A stretch of 19,393 bases of DNA from an uncultured Clostridia bacterium (GCA_910589115.1 CAJUSB010000019.1:11092-30484); one strand, 5' to 3'; counted from the stretch's first letter, positions 7,234-14,446 are shown. Notes: generated from the sequence alone by a model not told the origin. Numbers and translations: made by a program.

Positions 7234-8359
7234 GTTAGGCAAGCTGCTGCGGTTGCCGATGCTGTGGTGTTTTCTGGCGTTGAGCCTTGCGCTGAATGGG
7301 GCGTTATTGATGACCGGCAGTCATGATGCGCCGTGGTATCGCTATGTTGCGTCCGTGCTGCCGGTGACCGGGCAGCGTACCAATGCACCGGCCTTTCCTG
7401 TGGGATTGGATATGCTGCCTGCTGATTCCTTTCGTGAGCGGCTGCGTGAACAGACTGCCACACCGCAAAATACCTTGTCCGGGCTGGATACTGCGGCGCT
7501 TGGGAAAATGCAGGCGGGTTATCTTGGTGTGACCGGCCGGTGGGCGGATATTTTTGCGCAGAAATATGACAAATTGCAGCCGGTTGTGGATGAAGCGGCG
7601 GCCTCCGGTGCGCCTTACGATGTGTACGCAGGCGAAGCAACTTATGATTTTCAGGTACATTTGACCGGCATAATGTATCATGCGGTGCTGACAGAGGCGT
7701 TGTTGCTGGCGGTTCTTCTCACGCTCTGCACGCTGGGATGTGAGGAACAGAATTATACCAGCCTGATCGTTTACGCGACCCGTACCGGCCGTGCGGTAAA
7801 TACGCCCAAACTTGCGGCAGCAGTCTTTGCCTCTTTACTGTGCTATCTGGTTTTGAGCGTTCTGACACTTGTACCGTTTGCGTGGATGTTCCGTCTGCGG
7901 GATTATCTTAGTATGAATGTTTCGAGCAGCTTCAACTATATTTTGGTGGGTACTGTGCGGGTTCCGTTCCTGACATGGAGATCCTTTACACTCGCGGGAT
8001 ATCTGGGCGCAACGTTTGTGCTGGGCGCAGTGCTTGTGTGTGTGTTCGTATTGTGCGCGGCGGTGTGCGGGCTGGTTATGCGGAATACCTACACCGCGTT
8101 TCTGCTGTGGTTCGTTGCGTCTGTGGGTTCGCTGGCGCTGCCCGTTTTCTGCGGTGACGCGGGACTGTGGGGTGGCTACTTCCTGGGACTATGCCTGCCA
8201 GTGCCCGTCTGGCTGGTACAGCGGGAGTGGTTTACGGTGCTGGGCGGCGCTTCCTTCCTGCCGTGGCATGAGACAGTCTGCACCCTTGGGGATCTGGCGG
8301 TATTTGCCGTGCTTGCGTTTCTGGCGGAACGCCGGTTCCGCAGAAAGGATATGGTTTGA
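7214..8359 (+). CDS. ABC-2 type permease, subunit A
   Basis: A 381-residue membrane subunit. A first transmembrane helix (about residues 15-33) is followed by a soluble region of about 125 residues, then about five further helices between residues 160 and 372, the usual ABC-2 layout. The N-terminus MRLFRFELGKLLRLPML is an amphipathic cytoplasmic lead typical of these permeases. ATG at 7214 has GGAGG at 7203-7207, 6 bases away; an upstream in-frame ATG at 7175 lacks this and lies deep in the ATPase gene. It overlaps the ATPase gene by 20 bases, and its TGA overlaps the following small ORF's ATG as TGATG. Confidence 0.87.
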   Translation: MRLFRFELGKLLRLPMLWCFLALSLALNGALLMTGSHDAPWYRYVASVLPVTGQRTNAPAFPVGLDMLPADSFRERLREQTATPQNTLSGLDTAALGKMQAGYLGVTGRWADIFAQKYDKLQPVVDEAAASGAPYDVYAGEATYDFQVHLTGIMYHAVLTEALLLAVLLTLCTLGCEEQNYTSLIVYATRTGRAVNTPKLAAAVFASLLCYLVLSVLTLVPFAWMFRLRDYLSMNVSSSFNYILVGTVRVPFLTWRSFTLAGYLGATFVLGAVLVCVFVLCAAVCGLVMRNTYTAFLLWFVASVGSLALPVFCGDAGLWGGYFLGLCLPVPVWLVQREWFTVLGGASFLPWHETVCTLGDLAVFAVLAFLAERRFRRKDMV

Positions 8360-8448
8360 TGCGGATAATTGATTCTGAACTGCGGATTATTCGGCGGCTG
8401 CCGGTTCTGCTGTTCCGAGCGGGAAGCGATCGGAAGGAGTTATTATAA
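8359..8448 (+). CDS. 29-codon bridging ORF, likely permease remnant
   Basis: A 29-residue ORF beginning MRIIDSELRIIRRLPVLLF and ending in a TAA. Its ATG overlaps the stop of permease A (TGATG) and its TAA overlaps the start of permease B (TAATG), so it fills the junction exactly. Its first 18 residues align without gaps to the N-termini of both flanking permeases: MRLFRFELGKLLRLPML and MRIFWYEFRKLFRPAALL. The last codons simply read through permease B's ribosome binding site. I infer that it is the start of a deleted third permease gene, kept as a translational coupler. Whether the peptide accumulates is unknown. Confidence 0.55.
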   Translation: MRIIDSELRIIRRLPVLLFRAGSDRKELL

Positions 8449-9638
8449 TGCGTATTTTCTGGTATGAGTTTCGGAAGTTGTTCCGACCGGCGGCGCTGCT
8501 TGCGGCTGCGGCGGTATTGCTGCTGCTCCGGCAGAGCACCCTTGGCCTGTGCGATCTGCCGGGGGAAACCGGTTTAGGCTGCACTCTGGATATTTATGAG
8601 GGCTGGAAAACTTCCTACGGCAGGACGATTGACCCGGAAGAGCTGCCAGGCCTGCAAGCCCAGTTGGATGCGCTTTATACTGAGGCAGATGAAACCATTG
8701 CCCGCTGGGACGAAAGCAAATGGGCGCATTGGGATTCCTTTTCTGACGCTGGGGTGACCAATTACAAGGAATATCTTTTGCTGCTGGAAAAAACGGAACG
8801 CAGCCCAGTGGAAAACAATGTTGCTGCGCTGCTGCTGGATTCCCGCACGGATTTTTTGCAGGAGCGGATCAATCTTGTAAAAAACGTGCTTGAGATGTAT
8901 GACTTTGAACAAAGGGGCAGTTTGCCCGGAGTGGCAGAAGCGCATTCCGCCGCGCTGGAACGTAGCCGGATACTGGCAGACAGCCCCGAAATCATCCATT
9001 CCACACTGAACAGCCAGTCGATTTATTATGCATATGAGTTTGCCGCACAGCTGGCGCTTACCCTGGTGCTGGTGCTTGCGATTGTGATTTCTCCCGGCCT
9101 CGTGCAGGAAAAACTTTGCCGCATGACGCAGCTGCAATGGACAACATCTGCCGGACGGAAAATTGCGTATCATCAGCTCGCGGCGGTGTTGGCCTTTTCG
9201 GCGCTGGTTTCGGTCGCGATGGTCGTTTTTTATGGCGGATGGTTCTGTCGCAGCTGGCGTGCAGGTGTTTTCTGGGACTGTATGGCTTATGCTGTGGGCG
9301 GTTCGCAAATCCCGTGGTTTGATTTCACCTATGGACAATATCTACTGATTCTGGCAGCAGTTGTGATTGCTGTGGGCATTGCAGCCGGGGCAGTGATGTT
9401 TTTCCTTTCGCAGTTCAGTGTGCATTATATTGCAATGCTGCTGAAAGCATTGCCCGCCGGTCTTGCAATGATTTTCCTTTCTAATAAAATCCTCTCTAAT
9501 CTGCTTTATTTCGGAAATGCGCTGTCCGGGCTGACCGGAGTGCCGGGCACGGAATTGCTTCTGACGGCGGGACTGCTGGCAATGTCTCTCGCACTGGTTT
9601 TCCTTTCCGCACGCCAGCTGCAAAGCCAGGAATTGTAA
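8448..9638 (+). CDS. ABC-2 type permease, subunit B
   Basis: A 396-residue membrane subunit. The first helix (about residues 13-30) is followed by a roughly 150-residue soluble region rich in Glu, Trp and Leu, probably extracellular, then about five helices between residues 188 and 388. GGAAGGAG at 8431-8438 supports ATG 8448. It has the same overall plan as permease A and probably forms a heterodimer with it on the shared ATPase. It ends the operon; no intrinsic terminator is apparent in the following 100 bases. Confidence 0.85.
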   Translation: MRIFWYEFRKLFRPAALLAAAAVLLLLRQSTLGLCDLPGETGLGCTLDIYEGWKTSYGRTIDPEELPGLQAQLDALYTEADETIARWDESKWAHWDSFSDAGVTNYKEYLLLLEKTERSPVENNVAALLLDSRTDFLQERINLVKNVLEMYDFEQRGSLPGVAEAHSAALERSRILADSPEIIHSTLNSQSIYYAYEFAAQLALTLVLVLAIVISPGLVQEKLCRMTQLQWTTSAGRKIAYHQLAAVLAFSALVSVAMVVFYGGWFCRSWRAGVFWDCMAYAVGGSQIPWFDFTYGQYLLILAAVVIAVGIAAGAVMFFLSQFSVHYIAMLLKALPAGLAMIFLSNKILSNLLYFGNALSGLTGVPGTELLLTAGLLAMSLALVFLSARQLQSQEL

Positions 9639-9692
9639 TCATATACAAAAACTGCTTAAAAAAATCTTAATTAAACCTTAAATGGTTTTTAA

Positions 9693-9721
9693 TTGACTTT
9701 TTCCTGCTGTAATGGTATCCT
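9693..9721 (+). promoter_or_regulatory. Probable promoter for the TraX-like gene
   Basis: TTGACT at 9693-9698 and TATCCT at 9716-9721 are separated by 17 bases, in an AT-rich gap. The -10 is imperfect. Confidence 0.5.
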
Positions 9722-9758
9722 TGTTTCAATCTGAGTGGGGGAGAGGAAGATTTTTTTT

Positions 9759-10466
9759 ATGACGACCTTTCAGTTAAAACTGCTTGCATTGCTGCTCATG
9801 CTGATCGATCACATCGGTTATTACTTTGAGGGAACCCCGGCCGTTCTGCGGCTGATCGGGCGGCTGTCGTTCCCACTGTTCCTGTTTTGTATGACGCAGG
9901 GCTGGCGGCATACCCGGGACAGGAAAAAATACTTACTCCGGCTGTACGGCATGAGCCTTGTCATGGCCTGCATTATGTATCTGTGCGGCGCAGGCTATGG
10001 ATATCATAATATCTTTATTACATTCTTTTGGGTTGGCGTTCTGGTGAGTGCTGCCGAGCTGTTTCAAAAAGATATCCGGATGGGATATGCAGCATATGGC
10101 CTGATTGCCGCTTCGCACGTGCTGTTTAATTTGGTCTGGCGGATCATCCCCGGCGCCCGGCACCTGTCCGGGGATATCCTGCATAGCATCCTGCCGAGCC
10201 CGATTGCCTGTGAATACGGCATTTCATATGTGCTGCTGGGGGTCGCAATGTATTTTTTGTGGGAAAACCGTGCGGCATTCTGCGCCGCCTATCTGCTGCT
10301 GGCCATGATAGAGTTTTGCAGCGGAGATACACAGTGGCTGATTGCGCTGGCCCTGCCGTTCATCCTCCGCTGGAACGGCGAAAAGGGGCGCAGCTGTAAA
10401 TGGTTCTTTTATTTGTTCTATCCGGCGCATACACTGGCCCTCTTCTGGCTCGCCAGCCGGGCCTGA
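9759..10466 (+). CDS. TraX-family membrane protein
   Basis: A 235-residue polytopic protein matching the TraX family by its N-terminus (LKLLALLLMLIDHIGYYF), the following LRLIGRLSFPLFLFCMTQGWRHTRDRKKY segment (split here across the second helix), and the C-terminal KWFFYLFYPAHTLALFW. About seven hydrophobic helices fill the rest. F-plasmid TraX acetylates pilin; chromosomal homologues in Firmicutes are widespread and their acyl acceptor is mostly unknown. No conjugation gene is nearby, so a role in modifying an envelope component is more likely. ATG at 9759 with GAGAGGAAG upstream is preferred over GTG at 9735, because the conserved region starts right after it. Confidence 0.85.
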   Translation: MTTFQLKLLALLLMLIDHIGYYFEGTPAVLRLIGRLSFPLFLFCMTQGWRHTRDRKKYLLRLYGMSLVMACIMYLCGAGYGYHNIFITFFWVGVLVSAAELFQKDIRMGYAAYGLIAASHVLFNLVWRIIPGARHLSGDILHSILPSPIACEYGISYVLLGVAMYFLWENRAAFCAAYLLLAMIEFCSGDTQWLIALALPFILRWNGEKGRSCKWFFYLFYPAHTLALFWLASRA

Positions 10467-10487
10467 TACACGGCGGAAGACAGCTGC

Positions 10488-10512
10488 GGGCAGATGGCAA
10501 AACCTGCCCTTT
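10488..10512 (+). terminator. Weak terminator-like hairpin
   Basis: GGGCAG (10488-10493) and CTGCCC (10504-10509) form a 6-bp stem followed by TTT. It is the only candidate after the TraX-like gene and is short. Confidence 0.35.
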
Positions 10513-10546
10513 CTGCATATATATTTTTATTTTGCAGGAAAAACCC

Positions 10547-10575
10547 TTGTTTCACCTCCGAAAATATGTTAGAAT
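10547..10575 (+). promoter_or_regulatory. Promoter for the SLH-protein gene
   Basis: TTGTTT at 10547-10552 and TAGAAT at 10570-10575 are separated by 17 bases. The leader to the ATG at 10650 is about 68 bases. Confidence 0.65.
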
Positions 10576-10649
10576 GTAGATGCAATTACCTAATTGCAGC
10601 GCTTCTTTGCGCATATTTTTACATATTGTTTCTGAAGAGGTGCCAGAAT

Positions 10650-12545
10650 ATGAAAAAGCTCCTTAAAAAGCTGTTTTCCGGCGTTTTATCGACAGCATTG
10701 CTGCTTTTTACCATGCCGCTTGCCTTGGCTGCGAACGATTTAGAGGGCAGCTGGGCACGGTCCTATATCGAATATCTTGGACAGATCCCGTACAACGGGG
10801 AAACCGGCGGTGTGATCCGTCCGAACTCTACTACAGGCAGCTACGACCCTGACAAGCAGGTGACCCGTGCGGAATTCATGCGCTATATCAATCGTGCGTT
10901 TAACTTTACAGAGAAGGCCTCCATTTCGCAGTACACCGACCTCAGCGCGAATGGCTGGTATATTGAGACGATTCAAATTGCGGCCAAGCACGGCTATATT
11001 TCGGGTACGAATGCAGTTTCCATGTCGCCGAGCGCGCCCATTACCCGCGAGCAGGTGATCAGCGTCCTTGGGCGGCTGTTCAAGAAGAATCTGGTAGAGG
11101 TTGCCCCGGAAACCCTGAAATTCACCGATAATAAAATGATCGGCAAATGGTCGGCAGCCTACGTGAAGGATGCCGTCGATGCAGGAATTGTACGCGGCTA
11201 TACGGACGGTTCGTTTAAGCCTGCGGCCACGGTTACGCGGGCGGAGGTTGCTTCGCTGCTGTATCATTATATGGGCTCCTCCCTGAACACCGCCGGAACG
11301 GTGTATACGGCTGCATCAATCAAGCCGGATACCCAAAATGTGACGATTTCGGCGCCGTGTACGCTGCAAAATGCGGTTATCGAGGGGGATTTGTATATCA
11401 CCGAGGGGGTCAGCGGTACGGTAAACCTGACAAATGTGACGATAAAGGGGGATTTGATTCAGTCGGGCGGAACGCTTCGCTGTAATGGGGTGACGGCCGG
11501 CAGCATGGTTGTTGATTCTCCGATGGGCCGGCTGACCGAGGCGACCGCCAGCGGCGCCGTGGAAATCCCTGCCGTCTATGTGCGTTCAGCGGCGAGTATT
11601 TCCGAGCGGGACTTGACGGGTACAGGCTTTGCTGCTATCGTGCTGGAAGGGGAAGCACCTTCCCTGACGCTTGACGGTACTGCCAATGTGACCGCTGCCA
11701 GCAAATCGACCATCACGACTACAGCCTCAGCCGTTGTTGAGATGCTGACCGCGAATGCCCCGGTTACCGTGACCGGTTACGGCTCCATCCGTTCCGCCCT
11801 GCTGAATGCGGCTGATTGTTCGCTTGCAATGATGCCGCTAAGCGGATATTCGGTAAAAGAGGGATTGACCGCCAGTATTGCCGGACAGGAGGTCAGCGGT
11901 TCGCAGAGTATCCCGACGCCGCTGCCGCCGGTCAATTCCGCAGCAGCAAACGCGGCCCCGGTCAATGGCGTGAGCCTGACTGCCGTTACCTACGACCGGA
12001 ATCCGGCTTCGGAAGCACATGAGGATATTGTTGTCAGCCTGTTTTCCGTGGATGATGCTGTTTTCCGCAGTGTTGTGCTGGGCGGCGTGGAGCTGGAGTC
12101 TACATTTACCCGCAGTACGATTACGATTGATGCCAATGAGCTGGCGGAGGTTTATCCGGGAACCTATACATTAACGTATATCATGAACAAGGGTGAAAAC
12201 CCAACGCTGAAGCTGACAATTATTGATACGGGGGCGGAGTCCTCACCGTATGATTTGGATACCGAGTGGAACGGCGACTGGGAGGAAGATGTGGAATTCC
12301 GCAGCCCTAAAAACCAGGATTATACAGAGCGTACCAGCGTCAGCAGCATTAAATATAATGGGAATAACCTGTCCAGCCAGGCAATCAGCTGGGAGCCGGG
12401 CAGCAGCCGTTTGCGGATCACGATTGACGGCGAAGAAATAGACAAATGGTTTTCCGACTATAATGATCCAGACTACTTGGATTTTGACGTGAAGCTCACC
12501 GAGCCGAGCGATGCTTTCACCGTGCGGATCTGGTACAAGGAATAA
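10650..12545 (+). CDS. Secreted SLH-domain envelope protein with X2-like domain
   Basis: A 631-residue exported protein. The signal peptide (residues 1-27) ends in PLALA before AND. Three S-layer homology repeats occupy about residues 30-210; repeats 1 and 3 keep TRAE (VTRAEFMRYINRAF, VTRAEVASLLYHYMG) and repeat 2 has TREQ. SLH trimers bind secondary cell-wall polymer. Residues about 220-420 are Thr/Ser/Val-rich with short repeated strands (NAVIEGDLYI, NVTIKGDLIQSGG), suggesting a beta-helix. Residues about 445-530 (VSLTAVTYDRNPASEAHEDI to PTLKLTIID) resemble a cellulosomal X2/CBM-X2 immunoglobulin-like module. An acidic, Trp-containing C-terminus of about 100 residues is unassigned. ATG 10650 follows AAGAGGTG and starts a classic signal peptide; the 52 codons upstream in frame overlap the promoter. 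The function is structural or adhesive; no enzyme motif is seen. Confidence 0.88.
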   Translation: MKKLLKKLFSGVLSTALLLFTMPLALAANDLEGSWARSYIEYLGQIPYNGETGGVIRPNSTTGSYDPDKQVTRAEFMRYINRAFNFTEKASISQYTDLSANGWYIETIQIAAKHGYISGTNAVSMSPSAPITREQVISVLGRLFKKNLVEVAPETLKFTDNKMIGKWSAAYVKDAVDAGIVRGYTDGSFKPAATVTRAEVASLLYHYMGSSLNTAGTVYTAASIKPDTQNVTISAPCTLQNAVIEGDLYITEGVSGTVNLTNVTIKGDLIQSGGTLRCNGVTAGSMVVDSPMGRLTEATASGAVEIPAVYVRSAASISERDLTGTGFAAIVLEGEAPSLTLDGTANVTAASKSTITTTASAVVEMLTANAPVTVTGYGSIRSALLNAADCSLAMMPLSGYSVKEGLTASIAGQEVSGSQSIPTPLPPVNSAAANAAPVNGVSLTAVTYDRNPASEAHEDIVVSLFSVDDAVFRSVVLGGVELESTFTRSTITIDANELAEVYPGTYTLTYIMNKGENPTLKLTIIDTGAESSPYDLDTEWNGDWEEDVEFRSPKNQDYTERTSVSSIKYNGNNLSSQAISWEPGSSRLRITIDGEEIDKWFSDYNDPDYLDFDVKLTEPSDAFTVRIWYKE

Positions 12546-12547
12546 CC

Positions 12548-12738
12548 AGCCGCTGCTGCCCCTTCGGCCCGCCGTCCTTTTGGCGGGCCGAAGCAGCACG
12601 TATAAACGGCGATAACCGCACCCATTCCCCGCCGCAGCGGAGGAAGGGAGTCCAGAGGGACAAGTCCCTCTGGCGCCGTCCGCGCAGGACCGCCCGCCGC
12701 GTAGGTGAGCCAAACGGGAACTCAATACATACGAGTAT
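12548..12738 (+). repeat. Dispersed multi-hairpin element, copy 2
   Basis: About 191 bases, homologous throughout to 4162-4343. Hairpins: TTCGGCCCGCC / GGCGGGCCGAA (12563-12573 with 12582-12592); a CCCCGC..GCGGAGG stem near 12626-12643; CCAGAGGGA / TCCCTCTGG (12652-12660 with 12665-12673); GTCC / GGAC (12678-12690); and CGCC..GGTG. It ends in ACGAGTAT. It lies between the SLH gene's stop and that gene's likely terminator, so it is probably transcribed as a structured 3' untranslated region. Confidence 0.88.
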
Positions 12739-12743
12739 TTATG

Positions 12744-12770
12744 ATGCAGCCTGCGGGCTGCATTTTCATT
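12744..12770 (+). terminator. Terminator downstream of the SLH gene and repeat
   Basis: A perfect 8-bp stem ATGCAGCC (12744-12751) / GGCTGCAT (12756-12763) with a TGCG loop is followed by TTTTCATTTT on the plus strand. On the minus strand no T-run follows, so it serves the rightward transcript. Confidence 0.75.
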
Positions 12771-12789
12771 TTGCGTGAAAGAGGCTGGT

Positions 12790-13593
12790 TCAGCCATCCT
12801 TTGCTGCTGAAATCAAATATTTGTGGATTTGCGTCCGGTATTGTTCATACAGGCCGAGGTCGGTGTAGAGGGCTTTATAGTAATCAAACAGCTCCAGTTT
12901 GGTCTGTACGGTGTTTGTGACGGTTAGGGCGCTGTTTGTGATGCTTTTCTCGTTTTTGCGGTAGTAATAGATGGGCGTTTCAAGTGCTGCGAAGCGTTCG
13001 GCATAGCGGATATATTCGAGGTTGAAAAGGAAATCCTCACTCCAGCGCAGGGTTTCGCTGCATCGGATGTTGTGGGAAAGGATGATATCCTTTCGGTACA
13101 GCTTGTTCCACATCACGCCATAATAAAAGCTGGCGGGTTCTTCCATCAGCCGCTTTGCAAACTCGTGCTGATCCATTACGTTATACTGGTTCAGGAAACC
13201 GGAAACAGTGATTTTATCCCCGTTTACACGGCAAAAGTGGGATATGACCAAATCGGCGCTGGTTTCCAGTGCGCGTTCCACCAGCAGGCGGGTTGCGTTC
13301 CGGTCGAGCCAGTCGTCGCTGTCTGCGAATTGCAAATATGTGCCCTGTGCCTGTTCGATTGCGAGGTTGCGGCTGGAGGATACGCCGCCATTGGGCTTAT
13401 CGACAACTTTGATGCGGCTGTCAACGCGGGCGTACATATCGCAGAGGTGCGGGCTGGAATCGCTGCTGCCGTCATTGACCAGCAGGATCTCAATATTTTC
13501 GTACCGCTGCCGCCGGACGGTTTCCAGGCAGGCGGGCAGATAGGGGGCGGCGTTATAGACTGGGATAATGATACTGACGAGTGGGTCTTTCAT
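12790..13593 (-). CDS. Family 2 glycosyltransferase
   Basis: A 267-residue GT-A enzyme on the minus strand. It begins MKDPLVSIIIPVYNAAPYL and has the nucleotide-binding VNDGSSDSS, GGVSSSRNLAIEQAQG, the DxD-type metal motif FADSDDWLD, and WSEDFLFNLEYI. It probably transfers a sugar from a nucleotide donor to a cell-surface glycan or teichoic polymer on the cytoplasmic face; no membrane segment is seen. The start (ATG, complement of 13591-13593) has AGGAGG 9 bases upstream; the frame stays open well beyond but without signal. Many relatives run to about 300-340 residues, so this one is short at the C-terminus. It is a single gene, divergent from the 62-residue ORF. Confidence 0.9.
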   Translation of the reverse strand: MKDPLVSIIIPVYNAAPYLPACLETVRRQRYENIEILLVNDGSSDSSPHLCDMYARVDSRIKVVDKPNGGVSSSRNLAIEQAQGTYLQFADSDDWLDRNATRLLVERALETSADLVISHFCRVNGDKITVSGFLNQYNVMDQHEFAKRLMEEPASFYYGVMWNKLYRKDIILSHNIRCSETLRWSEDFLFNLEYIRYAERFAALETPIYYYRKNEKSITNSALTVTNTVQTKLELFDYYKALYTDLGLYEQYRTQIHKYLISAAKDG

Positions 13594-13632
13594 GGGGGGA
13601 AGCCTCCTGTGCATTTGAAATACTTTGTTTCT

Positions 13633-13660
13633 ATTATACGGATTGCACGGAAAAAGGCAA
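13633..13660 (-). promoter_or_regulatory. Promoter for the glycosyltransferase
   Basis: On the minus strand TTGCCT (complement of 13655-13660) and a perfect TATAAT (complement of 13633-13638) are separated by 16 bases. Confidence 0.75.
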
Positions 13661-13707
13661 GATAAATTTAGGGGTTTTTGTAATTTCGCGCAAAATTCTG
13701 TCTGGGA

Positions 13708-13736
13708 TTGACTTTGCAATCTGGTTGCATTATAAT
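13708..13736 (+). promoter_or_regulatory. Strong promoter for the 62-residue protein
   Basis: TTGACT at 13708-13713, a 17-base spacer and a perfect TATAAT at 13731-13736. It diverges from the glycosyltransferase promoter, with about 48 bases between the two -35 boxes. Confidence 0.85.
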
Positions 13737-13775
13737 GATTTCCAGAGTAATTTTGAAAGAAAGAAGGATGCAGAT

Positions 13776-13964
13776 ATGAAAAAGCTGTGGTGTCTTTTCC
13801 GCCGCCGCAACGCGACCGGCGAGGAGAAGATTTGCGTTGCTGATTCCGAGACAGAGGGACGTGTATACGCCTGCAAATTCGCAACAGAAGAGGAAGCGAA
13901 GGCAAACTGCCCCAAGTACGCCTACAACAACCGCCCCGAAGGTGAATCGGAAGGCATCGAATGA
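13776..13964 (+). CDS. Small hypothetical protein, 62 aa
   Basis: Unrecognised. It begins MKKLWCLFRRRNATGEEKIC and is charged throughout, with four cysteines (positions 6, 20, 33 and 45), Glu-rich FATEEEAKANC and an acidic tail. There is no signal peptide or membrane segment. GAAAGAAGGA about 7 bases upstream and a near-consensus promoter argue that it is real and well expressed. The cysteine spacing does not match a zinc finger I can name. It is followed immediately by a repeat block. Confidence 0.7.
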   Translation: MKKLWCLFRRRNATGEEKICVADSETEGRVYACKFATEEEAKANCPKYAYNNRPEGESEGIE

Positions 13965-13974
13965 TGCTTTATTG

Positions 13975-14165
13975 CCTCTGCGGCAGGCACCAAAGGGCGC
14001 TGCCCTCTGGACTCCCGGCGGGCCCCGCCCTGCACCCGCTGGGGTCTCTGACCCCAGACCCCCAACTGCTCACGCAGTTGCCCTCCGCTGCGGCGGGGAT
14101 TGGTGCATTCACACCCCTAACTGCACTCTGCCGGGCCCGCCAAAAGGCGGGCGGACCCGGTGGCA
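13975..14165 (-). repeat. Inverted-orientation hairpin repeat block
   Basis: Read on the minus strand this block holds modules seen elsewhere in the window: the GGGAGTCCAGAGGGC stem (complement of 13990-14010, with one G-U pair), CGGGTGCAGGG like the 39-bp array at the right edge, CTGGGGTC / GACCCCAG (14039-14046 with 14050-14057, perfect), CAACTGC / GCAGTTG (14063-14069 with 14074-14080, perfect), and a GGCGGG / CCCGCC stem with AAAA/TTTT loop (14131-14160). It links the two repeat types. Confidence 0.85.
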
Positions 14166-14223
14166 AGGTACATTCAAAGTATGTGAATGAATATCATTTT
14201 TCAAACAGGTTACAGGTATTATA

Positions 14224-14259
14224 AGGATCGGTTTCTTACAGGAGATTACCGGTTCTTTT
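14224..14259 (+). terminator. Terminator-like hairpin
   Basis: AGGATCGGT (14224-14232) pairs with ACCGGTTCT (14248-14256), including two G-U pairs, followed by TTTTATTAT. It may end the transcript of the 62-residue gene and repeat block. Confidence 0.5.
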
Positions 14260-14312
14260 ATTATATGCGACTGGCAATTATCTGCTGAACCAGCAAAACC
14301 ATGAAATCCTAT

Positions 14313-14359
14313 GTGAATTTTTTCACAGGGGCTATGCGATATGACGAAATTCACAGGGG
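14313..14359 (+). promoter_or_regulatory. Paired TTCACAGGGG sites upstream of the CLC promoter
   Basis: TTCACAGGGG occurs at 14322-14331 and 14350-14359, each followed by a TAT within two bases, 28 bases apart start to start. The first also closes an inverted repeat GTGAA-TTTT-TTCAC (14313-14326). They sit just upstream of the predicted promoter, where an activator could bind. Confidence 0.45.
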
Positions 14360-14384
14360 GTATCTTTTCAACCTGGTAAAACAG

Positions 14385-14393
14385 TGCTATGAT
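14385..14393 (+). promoter_or_regulatory. Extended -10 promoter for the CLC gene
   Basis: TGCTATGAT at 14385-14393 matches the TGnTATAAT extended -10 form. The -35 (TTTTCA, 14365-14370, 17-base spacer) is poor, consistent with activator dependence. Confidence 0.6.
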
Positions 14394-14446
14394 GGAAACC
14401 GTGCGATGATTACGATGATACAGATTGTGAATAGGGAGGGGAAAAT

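Larger units (their letters stand above)
13965..14446. other. Non-coding region: repeat block and CLC upstream region
   Basis: A 482-base gap. Its first part (13975-14165) is a GC-rich hairpin repeat block. The second part is AT-rich and holds a terminator-like hairpin at 14224-14259, two TTCACAGGGG direct repeats and the CLC gene promoter. I see no gene in it. Open frames through the repeat block are proline/arginine-rich and lack ribosome binding sites. Confidence 0.75.

Noticed and set aside
10494..10649. Upstream extension of the SLH protein
   Set aside because: It runs over the promoter and a Shine-Dalgarno, while ATG 10650 begins a textbook signal peptide.
14394..14446. Fluoride riboswitch before the CLC gene
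   Set aside because: The leader is about 45 bases and, although GCGATGAT is present, the matching CGCC arm and the 3' CTGATG segment of the class are not found.
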